Of a DNA stretch of 24,139 bases, positions 1 to 6,611 are shown piece after piece. Source of the DNA: Collinsella sp. (GTDB taxonomy: Bacteria > Actinomycetota > Coriobacteriia > Coriobacteriales > Coriobacteriaceae); assembly GCA_018382295.1 (NCBI GenBank), contig JAGZQF010000023.1, forward strand, positions 1 to 24,139. The letters are read 5' to 3'. The notes below the pieces were generated by a model that was given only the letters and a program-made list of their open reading frames with translations, made no database searches and was not told the origin of the DNA. The position numbers were made by a program, and so were the translations under genes. The stretch's first letter is position 1. Every line of letters begins with the position of its first letter.

Positions 1-25
1 TATGGCACTTCAACATCATTGTCGC

Positions 26-67
26 AGCCCCGACCCGCGGTCACGAGCGGGGGCTCCTGTCTTTTTA
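26..67 (+). terminator. Possible terminator of a gene left of the window
   Basis: An imperfect GC-rich hairpin (AGCCCCGACCCGC against GCGGGGGCT) is followed by CTGTCTTTTTAG. It could end transcription of a plus-strand gene lying before base 1. The stem has a bulge and the T tract is interrupted, so the call is tentative. Confidence 0.4.
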
Positions 68-107
68 GTGCCCTCGGATTGGGTCATAGTGTCTGTCGTT
101 GCCAAAA

Positions 108-275
108 CATCGGCGTTGCCGTGGTTGTCGCTGTAGTCATTGGGTAGTCATTGGGTAGTCATTGGGTAGTCATTGGGGACGTTCTTAAATGACTAGTCAA
201 AGGGGACACTCTTACGGCACTTGGCACTTGGGGACGTTCCTTTTGTGCCGGCACCTGGGGACAGTCCTTATGTCA
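108..275. repeat. Dispersed repeat, copy A (GGGGACA family)
   Basis: This block shares an ordered series of motifs with 3435-3570: CATCGGCGTTGCC, then a GTAGTCnTTGG unit, then GGGGACGTTCTTAAATGACT, then GGGACACTCTT, and finally a GC-rich GCCGGCAC/GGGGACAGTCC palindromic region. No ORF fits it. The alternating GGGGAC and GTGCC motifs form several short hairpins, for example GGCAC at 223-227 against GTGCC at 245-249. Together with 1-107 and 276-414 it fills a 414-base stretch without a gene. I infer a REP-like intergenic repeat, because the GGGGACA motif recurs at 17594 and 20340. Confidence 0.75.
133..176. repeat. Four tandem copies of an 11-bp unit
   Basis: The unit GTAGTCATTGG is repeated exactly four times, head to tail, and then runs into GGACGTTC. 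The related block near 3470 has a single unit (GTAGTCGTTGG) at the same place, so this is a local tandem expansion inside a dispersed repeat. An 11-bp unit near one helical turn could expand by slippage and might vary between strains. Confidence 0.9.
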
Positions 276-321
276 AGAGATCGGTGCAAGAGGGATAGGT
301 TGCCTTGCGTCGATCTAAATA

Positions 322-387
322 AGTTGCGGTGAGATAGTTCTTGAATTGGCCTTTTTGGGGCTAAACAGAAACTTTCTCACCGCAACT
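322..387. repeat. Palindromic repeat family, copy 1 (66 bp)
   Basis: The ends are AGTTGCGGTGAGA and TCTCACCGCAACT, an outer stem of about 20 bp. It encloses a second short stem, TTGGCC against GGGCTAA. It lies 28 bp past the stop codon of the minus-strand gene ending at 415. Related copies are at 6545-6611, 10243-10309 and 13543-13609. No T tract follows on either strand, so it is not a standard intrinsic terminator. Confidence 0.9.
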
Positions 388-414
388 GAGTTGAGGCGTT
401 TTTTGGCAGCCGGT

Positions 415-2178
415 TTACTTGCTTGCGAACAGCCAGACTAGGATGATCACTAGGATTGCGGCGACGATGCAGACGATGGCGCCGGTGAATTTGATGCGTG
501 AGTCGCGGGTACGCTCGCGCACCGCGTCCTCGGTGGCCTCGAGCTGGGCGACTTCTCGCTCGGTCTCGGCGTGTTCGGCTTTGTCTCGGGCCAAGGACCC
601 TGCAAGCGACTCAGTGATCTCTGGGTGGTCGTGTACCTCGGTCGCCTGTTCGATAATCGACTGCGCATGCGCGGCATCTGCTTGGGCGTTGGCGATGCTC
701 TGCTCTTGGTCGCGGCGTGCCTTGTCCTCGGCAGCGATCTTCTCGCGCAGTTCGCGCTGGCGCGTCGCGGCGGCAGTCTTCGCCGTCTGCAGCTCGTCGC
801 GCGCGGCATCAGCCTCAGTCGTCACGGCTTGGTGCGCGCGTTTGGCTTCGGCAATGGGGGCTTGAGCCTGCTCGACGGCCTGCTCGGCTGCGGCAAGCGA
901 GTGCTCAAGGTCGGCGGTGATGCGCGGGACATCTTCTTCGGCTTTACGCAGGGCATCTGCCGTGTCGGAGATCTGCATCGAGAGCTCGCTGGTGCGCACC
1001 GTATAGTTGGCGGGATTTGCCGAGGGATTGCGTTGCAGCTCGGCATACTCATGACGCAGCGTCTCGAGCTGGGCGCGCGTGGCGTCGACGGTTTGTTGTG
1101 CGGCGGCAATGCCGGCGTCTCGCTCGGCCTTCACCTTGTCGCGGATGCGCTTGGAATCCTCAAGACGTCGAATGAGGCGGTTGCCGGTCTCGCGCGAGCT
1201 CGCCTCGCGGGCCTCCACGGCATCGAGCGCGGCCTTCAGCCGGAGCTCAGTCGCGTCATCCTCTGTCTTCATTTGTTCGAACTGACTCTTGAGCTCTGTC
1301 GCTTTGGCGGCGTGGGCATCACGGTCAATCTCGGCGGCCGCTGCAGTCTTTTGGGCCGTGGCAATCGCCTGGCGCTGGTCGGCGACGATCTGCTCGTAGC
1401 GGCCTGCGATATCCTGGCGCGTCTCGAGTTCCTCGGCCTGATCGGCAATGCGCTGCTCAAGTTCGGTCAGATGGGCGCGGGCATCGGCAAGTGCCTTTTT
1501 CGCGGCGTTCATCTCGCGCATGGCCGAGGCGCCCTGGGCGATAAAGGTGCCCACGGCGTTCGCGGTGTTCGAGACAGCGGTCCCCAGATCGCGACTCGCG
1601 GCGGGGGAGTGGGGGACGGTCGGGCGAGCGGTGCCGGCAGCGTCCGCATCGGCAGCCTGCGGCACGGCGATATTGCCGGTACCGCCCTCGATCACAGAAA
1701 AGCCTGCTGCGTGCGGATCGACCGCATCGGGGCCAATCGTGGGATGTTCGAGCTGCAGAAACGAGGGCATGGTACTGCCTTGGTCGGCAACCGGAGTCTC
1801 GCCGGGCACAAAGGTCGAGGCCGCCTCGGCGGCCTCCTCTTCTTCGGCATCAATATCGGCATCGGCCACGGCGTCTTTCATCGCTTTGACAGCATCCATC
1901 ATGGAGTCCATGACGGCATCGAGCTCTTCTTCCGAAGAGACCTCGATGGGGCCCGCTGCTTGCGGGACGTCGTCCTGTACAGGGGCGTCGTCCTGAGCGG
2001 GCGCATCGTCGTTTTGCTCATCGGCGTTTTCTGCGGCAGGGGTTTCCGCCGTAGCGCTTTCGTCCAAGATGGGGTCATCGATGTCGATACCATCGCAGGT
2101 TACAACGTCAGTATCTGCGATGACGTCTGCGGAATCATCAATATGCTGTTGAGTCTGGGGGTCCAGCTCGTCTGTCAT
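415..2178 (-). CDS. Alanine-rich coiled-coil protein with C-terminal membrane anchor
   Basis: The product is about 587 residues and I do not recognise a family. The first ~170 residues are acidic and low in complexity (runs of Asp, Glu and Ala with many Pro). The middle ~350 residues are Ala/Glu/Arg/Lys/Gln-rich with heptad-like spacing, typical of a long coiled coil. The last ~25 residues form one hydrophobic helix (FTGAIVCIVAAILVIILVWL) followed by FASK, so the protein is probably tail-anchored with its bulk in the cytoplasm. I chose ATG at 2176-2178 because GAGGAG lies nine bases upstream. ATG at 2182-2184 is the alternative, and the longer frame to 2289 lacks a ribosome site. It stands alone and points away from the dehydrogenase. 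A structural or envelope-associated role is possible but unsupported. Confidence 0.8.
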   Translation of the reverse strand: MTDELDPQTQQHIDDSADVIADTDVVTCDGIDIDDPILDESATAETPAAENADEQNDDAPAQDDAPVQDDVPQAAGPIEVSSEEELDAVMDSMMDAVKAMKDAVADADIDAEEEEAAEAASTFVPGETPVADQGSTMPSFLQLEHPTIGPDAVDPHAAGFSVIEGGTGNIAVPQAADADAAGTARPTVPHSPAASRDLGTAVSNTANAVGTFIAQGASAMREMNAAKKALADARAHLTELEQRIADQAEELETRQDIAGRYEQIVADQRQAIATAQKTAAAAEIDRDAHAAKATELKSQFEQMKTEDDATELRLKAALDAVEAREASSRETGNRLIRRLEDSKRIRDKVKAERDAGIAAAQQTVDATRAQLETLRHEYAELQRNPSANPANYTVRTSELSMQISDTADALRKAEEDVPRITADLEHSLAAAEQAVEQAQAPIAEAKRAHQAVTTEADAARDELQTAKTAAATRQRELREKIAAEDKARRDQEQSIANAQADAAHAQSIIEQATEVHDHPEITESLAGSLARDKAEHAETEREVAQLEATEDAVRERTRDSRIKFTGAIVCIVAAILVIILVWLFASK

Positions 2179-2472
2179 AGGCATGTGCTCCTCATCGTTG
2201 TTTGTCACCCTATGATAAAGTTTCGCGCCGACATCCCACGCGCCGCAGCAAAGTTTCAAAACGTGTTCGATGGCTCGATTTGATAACAATAACTCGGTCG
2301 TTTTATCCAGTTTGTACTTGACAATCCCTTCGCCGAACGACGTGGTGCCGTTCGCCTACCGCGGTCTTTTATTTTCGCTTGAACACGCTAAAGTTGCATC
2401 TCAGCTTTTGGCGCGTGAAGTTGGATACGCGCAGTCGGCGGGCGTGCCCGTCGCGATTTGAAAGGACTTTGT
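2179..2472. other. Divergent intergenic region
   Basis: This stretch separates the minus-strand coiled-coil gene from the plus-strand dehydrogenase and should hold both promoters. TTGACA occurs on the plus strand near 2318 but no good -10 follows at the right distance. On the minus strand a TATCAT-like hexamer lies about 30 bp before the start of the coiled-coil gene. The only ORF spanning the region (2270-2461, plus) has no ribosome site and no recognisable content. Confidence 0.5.
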
Positions 2473-3273
2473 ATGGGACTTTTCACTGGTAAGACCGTGA
2501 TCGTCACCGGCGGCGGCAAGGCCACGCTTAAGGACGGCTCCGCTGGTTCCATCGGCTACGGCATCGATATCGCATTTGCCAAGGAGGGCGCGAACCTCGT
2601 CATCACCGGCCGCAACGTCGCTAAGCTCGAGGCCGCCAAGGAGTCTCTCGAGGCCGAGTACGGTGTCAAGGTTCTGCCTGTTCAGGCCGATGTTTCAGCC
2701 GGTCAGGACAACGAAGCCGTCGTCCAGAACGTCATCGACAAGGCCATTGAGGAGTTTGGCCGCATCGACGCCGTCGTCAACAATGCTCAGGCCAGCGCCT
2801 CGGGCGTGACCATCGCCGATCACACCATGGACCAGTTTAACCTGGCCATTTACTCCGGTCTGTATGCTACCTATCTGTACATGCAGAAGGCCTATCCGCA
2901 CCTGAAGGAGACTAAGGGCTCCGTGGTCAACTTTGCCTCGGGCGCCGGCCTGTTTGGCAACTATGGCCAGTGCAGCTATGCTGCCGCCAAGGAGGGCATC
3001 CGCGGCCTGACCCGCGTTGCCGCCAACGAGTGGGGCAAGGACGGCATCAACGTCAATATCGTTTGCCCGCTTGCTTGGACCGCTGCGCTCGAGAACTTCC
3101 AGGATGCTTACCCCGAGGCTTTCAAGGCCAACGTCCACATGCCGCCGGCAGGCCACTACGGCGACGTCGAGAAGGAAATCGGCCGCGTTGTCGTTCAGCT
3201 CTGCGGTCCCGACTTTAAGTACATGAACGGCGAGACTGTCACCCTCGAGGGTGGCATGGGCCAGCGGCCTTAG
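2473..3273 (+). CDS. SDR-family dehydrogenase, likely bile-acid 12alpha-hydroxysteroid dehydrogenase
   Basis: A 266-residue classical short-chain dehydrogenase, expected to be cytosolic and to oxidise or reduce a hydroxysteroid with NAD(P). Visible motifs are a cofactor loop TGGG at residues 12-15 leading to SIGYG at 26-30, TGR at 45-47 after beta2, NNAQ at 103-106 (NNAG in most SDRs) and the catalytic Ser156, Tyr169, Lys173. The stretches NNAQASASG, IYSGLYAT, NFASGAGLFGN, QCSYAAAKEGIRGL and LEGGMGQRP match what I remember of clostridial and Eggerthella 12alpha-HSDHs, so I favour that role over a fatty-acid reductase. Compared with my recollection of the clostridial enzyme there is a ~9-residue insertion (ATLKDGSAG) in the glycine loop. 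ATG at 2473 has AAAGGA six bases upstream; a TTG at 2458 would only add five residues. The gene is monocistronic, with a terminator at 3346-3387. Substrate and position specificity cannot be read from sequence. Confidence 0.85.
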   Translation: MGLFTGKTVIVTGGGKATLKDGSAGSIGYGIDIAFAKEGANLVITGRNVAKLEAAKESLEAEYGVKVLPVQADVSAGQDNEAVVQNVIDKAIEEFGRIDAVVNNAQASASGVTIADHTMDQFNLAIYSGLYATYLYMQKAYPHLKETKGSVVNFASGAGLFGNYGQCSYAAAKEGIRGLTRVAANEWGKDGINVNIVCPLAWTAALENFQDAYPEAFKANVHMPPAGHYGDVEKEIGRVVVQLCGPDFKYMNGETVTLEGGMGQRP

Positions 3274-3275
3274 GG

Positions 3276-3303
3276 GTTACGCGGTTTTTTCAAACCGCGT
3301 AAC
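3276..3303. terminator. Perfect 12-bp hairpin after the dehydrogenase gene
   Basis: GTTACGCGGTTT and AAACCGCGTAAC form a perfect inverted repeat around TTTC, starting three bases after the TAG stop. There is no T tract after the second arm, though the stem itself carries TTTTTTC in the loop region. It may protect the mRNA 3' end or act with the stronger terminator at 3346. Confidence 0.5.
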
Positions 3304-3316
3304 GGCTCGACGCTGC

Positions 3317-3416
3317 GCGGTCACCAGGGCGACAACTTGTCATTCAAAGAGGGCGGCATGACCAGAAGGTCTATGCCGCCCTCTTTTCATGCCAATTTGT
3401 TCGCCCTGGCGACCGC
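3317..3416. repeat. 100-bp nested palindrome surrounding a terminator
   Basis: GCGGTCACCAGGGCGACAAC at 3317-3336 is the near inverse complement of the block at 3393-3416 (CAATTTGTTCGCCCTGGCGACCGC read in two parts). The intrinsic terminator hairpin sits exactly in the middle. The outer arms have about three mismatches. The whole unit could extrude as one long cruciform. Confidence 0.75.
3346..3387. terminator. Bidirectional intrinsic terminator
   Basis: AAAGAGGGCGGCAT pairs with ATGCCGCCCTCTTT, a 14-bp stem, and the plus strand continues as TTTT. The A tract before the left arm gives the same signal on the minus strand. It ends transcription of the 12alpha-HSDH-like gene. Confidence 0.85.
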
Positions 3417-3434
3417 TCGCTGACGTCGCCAGAG

Positions 3435-3570
3435 CATCGGCGTTGCCTTGGCTGTTGGAGATGATCTCGTAGTCGTTGGGGACGTTCTTAAATGACTAGC
3501 TATAAGGGACACTCTTGCCGGCACTTGGGGACAGTCCCTAAGTGCCGGCAGATTGGGACACTTCTTTGCA
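3435..3570. repeat. Dispersed repeat, copy B (GGGGACA family)
   Basis: It has the same motif order as 108-275 but with one GTAGTCGTTGG unit. It contains a clean palindrome at 3516-3550: TGCCGGCACTT and AAGTGCCGGCA around GGGGACAGTCCC. With the nested palindrome and terminator it fills the 423-base gap before tgt. No coding potential was seen. Confidence 0.75.
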
Positions 3571-3653
3571 AGATGGCGCTGAAGATTGTCCTCGACGACT
3601 AGTCGTTTAATGCATCAGTTTCTGTCGAGTCGGTGCGGTTTGCTGGTTGCCCG

Positions 3654-3659
3654 TATAAT
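3654..3659 (+). promoter_or_regulatory. Probable -10 box of tgt
   Basis: A consensus TATAAT lies 37 bp before the tgt ATG. A convincing -35 hexamer is not visible at 16-18 bp; GTGCGG at 3633-3638 is the nearest candidate. Confidence 0.6.
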
Positions 3660-3696
3660 GGTCTGCGTATGAACCGCAACCAAGGAGTTCCAGTTT

Positions 3697-4836
<1,140 letters not shown>

Positions 4837-4885
4837 GAGCGGCGCGGGCGCTTGCAGAGCGCGGGCAACGGCAAGGGGCGAGCGA

Positions 4886-4917
4886 CGGCCGGTCGTCACA
4901 TTTGCTGACACCGGCCG
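4886..4917. other. GC-rich stem-loop between tgt and the LOG gene
   Basis: CGGCCGGT and ACCGGCCG close a hairpin whose inner part also pairs (GTCA with TGAC). It lies 50 bp after the tgt stop and lacks a T tract. It could be a weak or factor-assisted transcription end for tgt. Confidence 0.4.
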
Positions 4918-4985
4918 CACGACCGCTGACCGATAGCTTGCAAGCACTTGATGCATCGTGGGTACCATACCGAATAGTTGATGTT

Positions 4986-5033
4986 CGGGCGGGTGTTTGG
5001 CGCATGGCGTCGACCCCGCCCGCTTTTCTTTTT
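4986..5033 (+). terminator. Terminator-like hairpin immediately before the LOG gene
   Basis: CGGGCGGG at 4986-4993 pairs with CCCGCCCG at 5015-5022, and CTTTTCTTTTTCTC follows. The element ends less than 20 bp before the ATG at 5050, so it either stops readthrough from tgt or attenuates the LOG gene from within its own leader. Confidence 0.55.
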
Positions 5034-5049
5034 CTCGATAGGAGTGCCC

Positions 5050-5808
5050 ATGATTAAGAATGAGAACGTCGAGGGCGAGCCTGCCTACGACGAGACGTAC
5101 CGCCGCGGCCCCGTGGTCATGCGCGGCCCCATGATTCCTAAGGACAACACCTACGCCAACCTGCTGGCGCCCGAGGAGTCGACCGACTGGCTGCATGCCG
5201 ATCCGTGGCGCGTACTGCGCATCCAGGCCGAGTTTGTCGATGGCTTTGGCGCACTTGCCGAGTTAGGGCCTGCGGTGACCATCTTCGGTAGTGCCCGCAC
5301 GCCCAAGACGGACCCGGCCTACAAGGCGGCGCGCACGGTCGGCCGTAAGATTGCCCAGCGCGGCGTGGCGGTTATCACCGGTGGCGGCCCCGGCATCATG
5401 GAAGCGGCCAACAGGGGAGCGGCGAGTGTCAACGGCAAGTCAGTTGGCCTGGGCATTGAATTGCCGCACGAGCATGGGCTCAATAAATACGTGAACCTCG
5501 GCATGGACTTCCGTTACTTCTTTGTGCGCAAGACCATGTTCGTCAAATACAGCTCGGGCGCCATCGTGTTTCCCGGCGGCTTTGGCACGCTCGACGAGAT
5601 GTTCGAGGTGCTCACGCTGGTGCAAACGCACAAGGTCAAGCGCATGCCGCTCGTTTTGGTGGGAACCGAGTACTGGCAGGGCCTGTTCGACTGGCTCAAC
5701 GGCCCGGTGATGGACGCCGGTATGATCAGCCCGCTCGATCCCGAGCTCGTGCATATCACCGACGACCTCAACGAAGCCGTCGACATCGCCCTGAGCGGGC
5801 TGATGTAG
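5050..5808 (+). CDS. LOG-family (TIGR00730) nucleotide phosphoribohydrolase
   Basis: A 252-residue Rossmann-like protein of the LOG / 'lysine decarboxylase-like' family. Family members hydrolyse cytokinin riboside 5'-monophosphates or other nucleoside monophosphates to base plus ribose 5-phosphate. Diagnostic motifs are GSAR at 80-83, GGGPGIMEA at 111-119, R155 and K161 in RYFFVRK, and PGGFGTLDE at 175-183 (family PGGxGTxxE). The first ~45 residues are an N-terminal extension seen in the larger bacterial members. ATG at 5050 has AGGAG five bases upstream; the longer frame from 4978 runs through the terminator-like hairpin. The last 129 bp (5680-5808) are repeated at 10026-10154, so this 3' end looks like the entry point of the next island. 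Confidence 0.9.
   Translation: MIKNENVEGEPAYDETYRRGPVVMRGPMIPKDNTYANLLAPEESTDWLHADPWRVLRIQAEFVDGFGALAELGPAVTIFGSARTPKTDPAYKAARTVGRKIAQRGVAVITGGGPGIMEAANRGAASVNGKSVGLGIELPHEHGLNKYVNLGMDFRYFFVRKTMFVKYSSGAIVFPGGFGTLDEMFEVLTLVQTHKVKRMPLVLVGTEYWQGLFDWLNGPVMDAGMISPLDPELVHITDDLNEAVDIALSGLM
5680..5808 (+). repeat. Left direct repeat bounding the island (LOG gene 3' end)
   Basis: It aligns without gaps to 10026-10154 at a constant offset of 4346, with about 12 substitutions in 129 bp by my hand count. The last 33 bases, up to and including the stop codon, are identical and could be the crossover core. Most differences are at third codon positions. Confidence 0.85.
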
Positions 5809-5840
5809 GGCGCTGTGACTGTTGTTATAGTAATGTGAAC

Positions 5841-5894
5841 GGCATACTGATGCTATTTAACATCAGTATGCCATCAAAACGGGGTATACTGATG
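5841..5894. promoter_or_regulatory. Toxin-antitoxin operator and promoter
   Basis: GGCATACTGATG (5841-5852) and CATCAGTATGCC (5861-5872) are perfect inverted half-sites. A third half-site, GGTATACTGATG (5883-5894), follows in direct orientation. The third copy contains a TATACT -10-like hexamer at 5885-5890, so antitoxin or complex binding would cover the promoter. This is the usual layout for ribbon-helix-helix antitoxin autoregulation. Confidence 0.85.
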
Positions 5895-5920
5895 CAAAAG
5901 ACGAGGCGAGGAGGTCGCGT

Positions 5921-6220
5921 ATGTCTACTGCAACGGTTAAGCCTACGACGGTTCGCATCGAAGAGGGGCTCAAGGAACAGGCGACTGAGTTCTTGGATTC
6001 GGTCGGCCTCAGCCTCAATTCCTATCTCAATCTTGCCGTTCGGCAGCTTGTAAATCAGCGAAAGATTCCTTTTGAGATTGTAGGAAGGGCGGAGGTGCCC
6101 AACGAGGCGACGAGGCGTGCCATGGTGATCGCCGAGGCTCATGAGTTGGGGATTTTGCCGGACGATAGCCCGTCATTCAACAACGCTGATGAGCTTATGT
6201 CATTCCTCGATGAGGAATAG
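5921..6220 (+). CDS. RelB/DinJ-family antitoxin
   Basis: A 99-residue antitoxin that should neutralise the YafQ-like toxin encoded two bases downstream and repress the operon. Residues ~8-50 fit a ribbon-helix-helix DNA-binding fold: a beta strand TTVRIE, helix KEQATEFLDSVG, and the SLNSYLNLAVRQLV segment typical of DinJ/RelB. The acidic C-terminal part (from ~65 to FLDEE) would wrap the toxin. AGGAGG sits six bases before the ATG. The operator at 5841-5894 lies just upstream. Confidence 0.93.
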   Translation: MSTATVKPTTVRIEEGLKEQATEFLDSVGLSLNSYLNLAVRQLVNQRKIPFEIVGRAEVPNEATRRAMVIAEAHELGILPDDSPSFNNADELMSFLDEE

Positions 6221-6222
6221 CG

Positions 6223-6531
6223 ATGTTCGAGATTAAAGTCGAGGCTCAATTTAGGGCGGACTACAAACGAACGATGCGCATGCATCCGCAGCTAAAGAGT
6301 GAGTTTAAGGCGGCAGTCGCAGAGCTTGCAGCTCACGGCTCGCTTCCCGCGGAATATGGCGCCCATGAGCTTTCAAACCCGGGCGGAAACTACAACGGCC
6401 ACATCGATTTCCACCTATCCGATGGCTTGGTCGACGTGGTCGTTCTCTACTTACCGCATAAGACTAATCCTGTGATCCGGCTGGTCAGAATGGGCTCGCA
6501 TGAGGAGCTGTTCCAGGGCCCGCAGGGCTGA
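6223..6531 (+). CDS. YafQ-family mRNA interferase toxin
   Basis: A 102-residue RelE-superfamily endoribonuclease predicted to cut mRNA at the ribosome. It aligns with Escherichia coli YafQ over its length: RADYKR near the start, HPQL at 21-24, AHEL with His48, GHIDFHLSD with His64 and Asp67, and RMGSHEELF with His93 and Phe97. These correspond to the catalytic His50, His63, Asp67, His87 and Phe91 region of YafQ. It begins two bases after the antitoxin stop, so translation is probably coupled. The start-proximal SD is the GAGGAA inside the antitoxin's last codons. All key residues are present, so it is probably active. Confidence 0.93.
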   Translation: MFEIKVEAQFRADYKRTMRMHPQLKSEFKAAVAELAAHGSLPAEYGAHELSNPGGNYNGHIDFHLSDGLVDVVVLYLPHKTNPVIRLVRMGSHEELFQGPQG

Positions 6532-6544
6532 TTGCCGATTTCTA

Positions 6545-6611
6545 AGTTGCGGTGGAATAGGGATTGATTGACGGCTAATAAGTCAAAAACAGTCCCTATT
6601 TCACCGCAACT
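6545..6611. repeat. Palindromic repeat family, copy 2 (67 bp)
   Basis: AGTTGCGGTGGAATAGGGA pairs with TCCCTATTTCACCGCAACT (one G-T wobble). The inner stem is TTGAC with GTCAA around GGCTAATAA. It lies between the convergent yafQ-like and TOTE genes and overlaps the last five codons and stop of the latter. It differs from copy 3 (10243-10309) at only three positions, two of which form a compensatory pair in the inner stem. Confidence 0.93.

Noticed and set aside
133..176. Tandem 11-bp repeats as a CRISPR array or iterons of an origin
   Set aside because: There are no spacers between units, and no replication initiator gene or DnaA boxes nearby.
571..2283. 570-codon plus-strand ORF antisense to the coiled-coil gene
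   Set aside because: It mirrors the coding strand of an Ala/Glu/Arg-rich gene in high-GC DNA and has no SD or domain.
2270..2461. 63-codon plus-strand ORF directly before the HSDH gene
   Set aside because: It has no ribosome site, covers the divergent promoter region and shows no recognisable motif. Its stop overlapping the next SD is likely chance.
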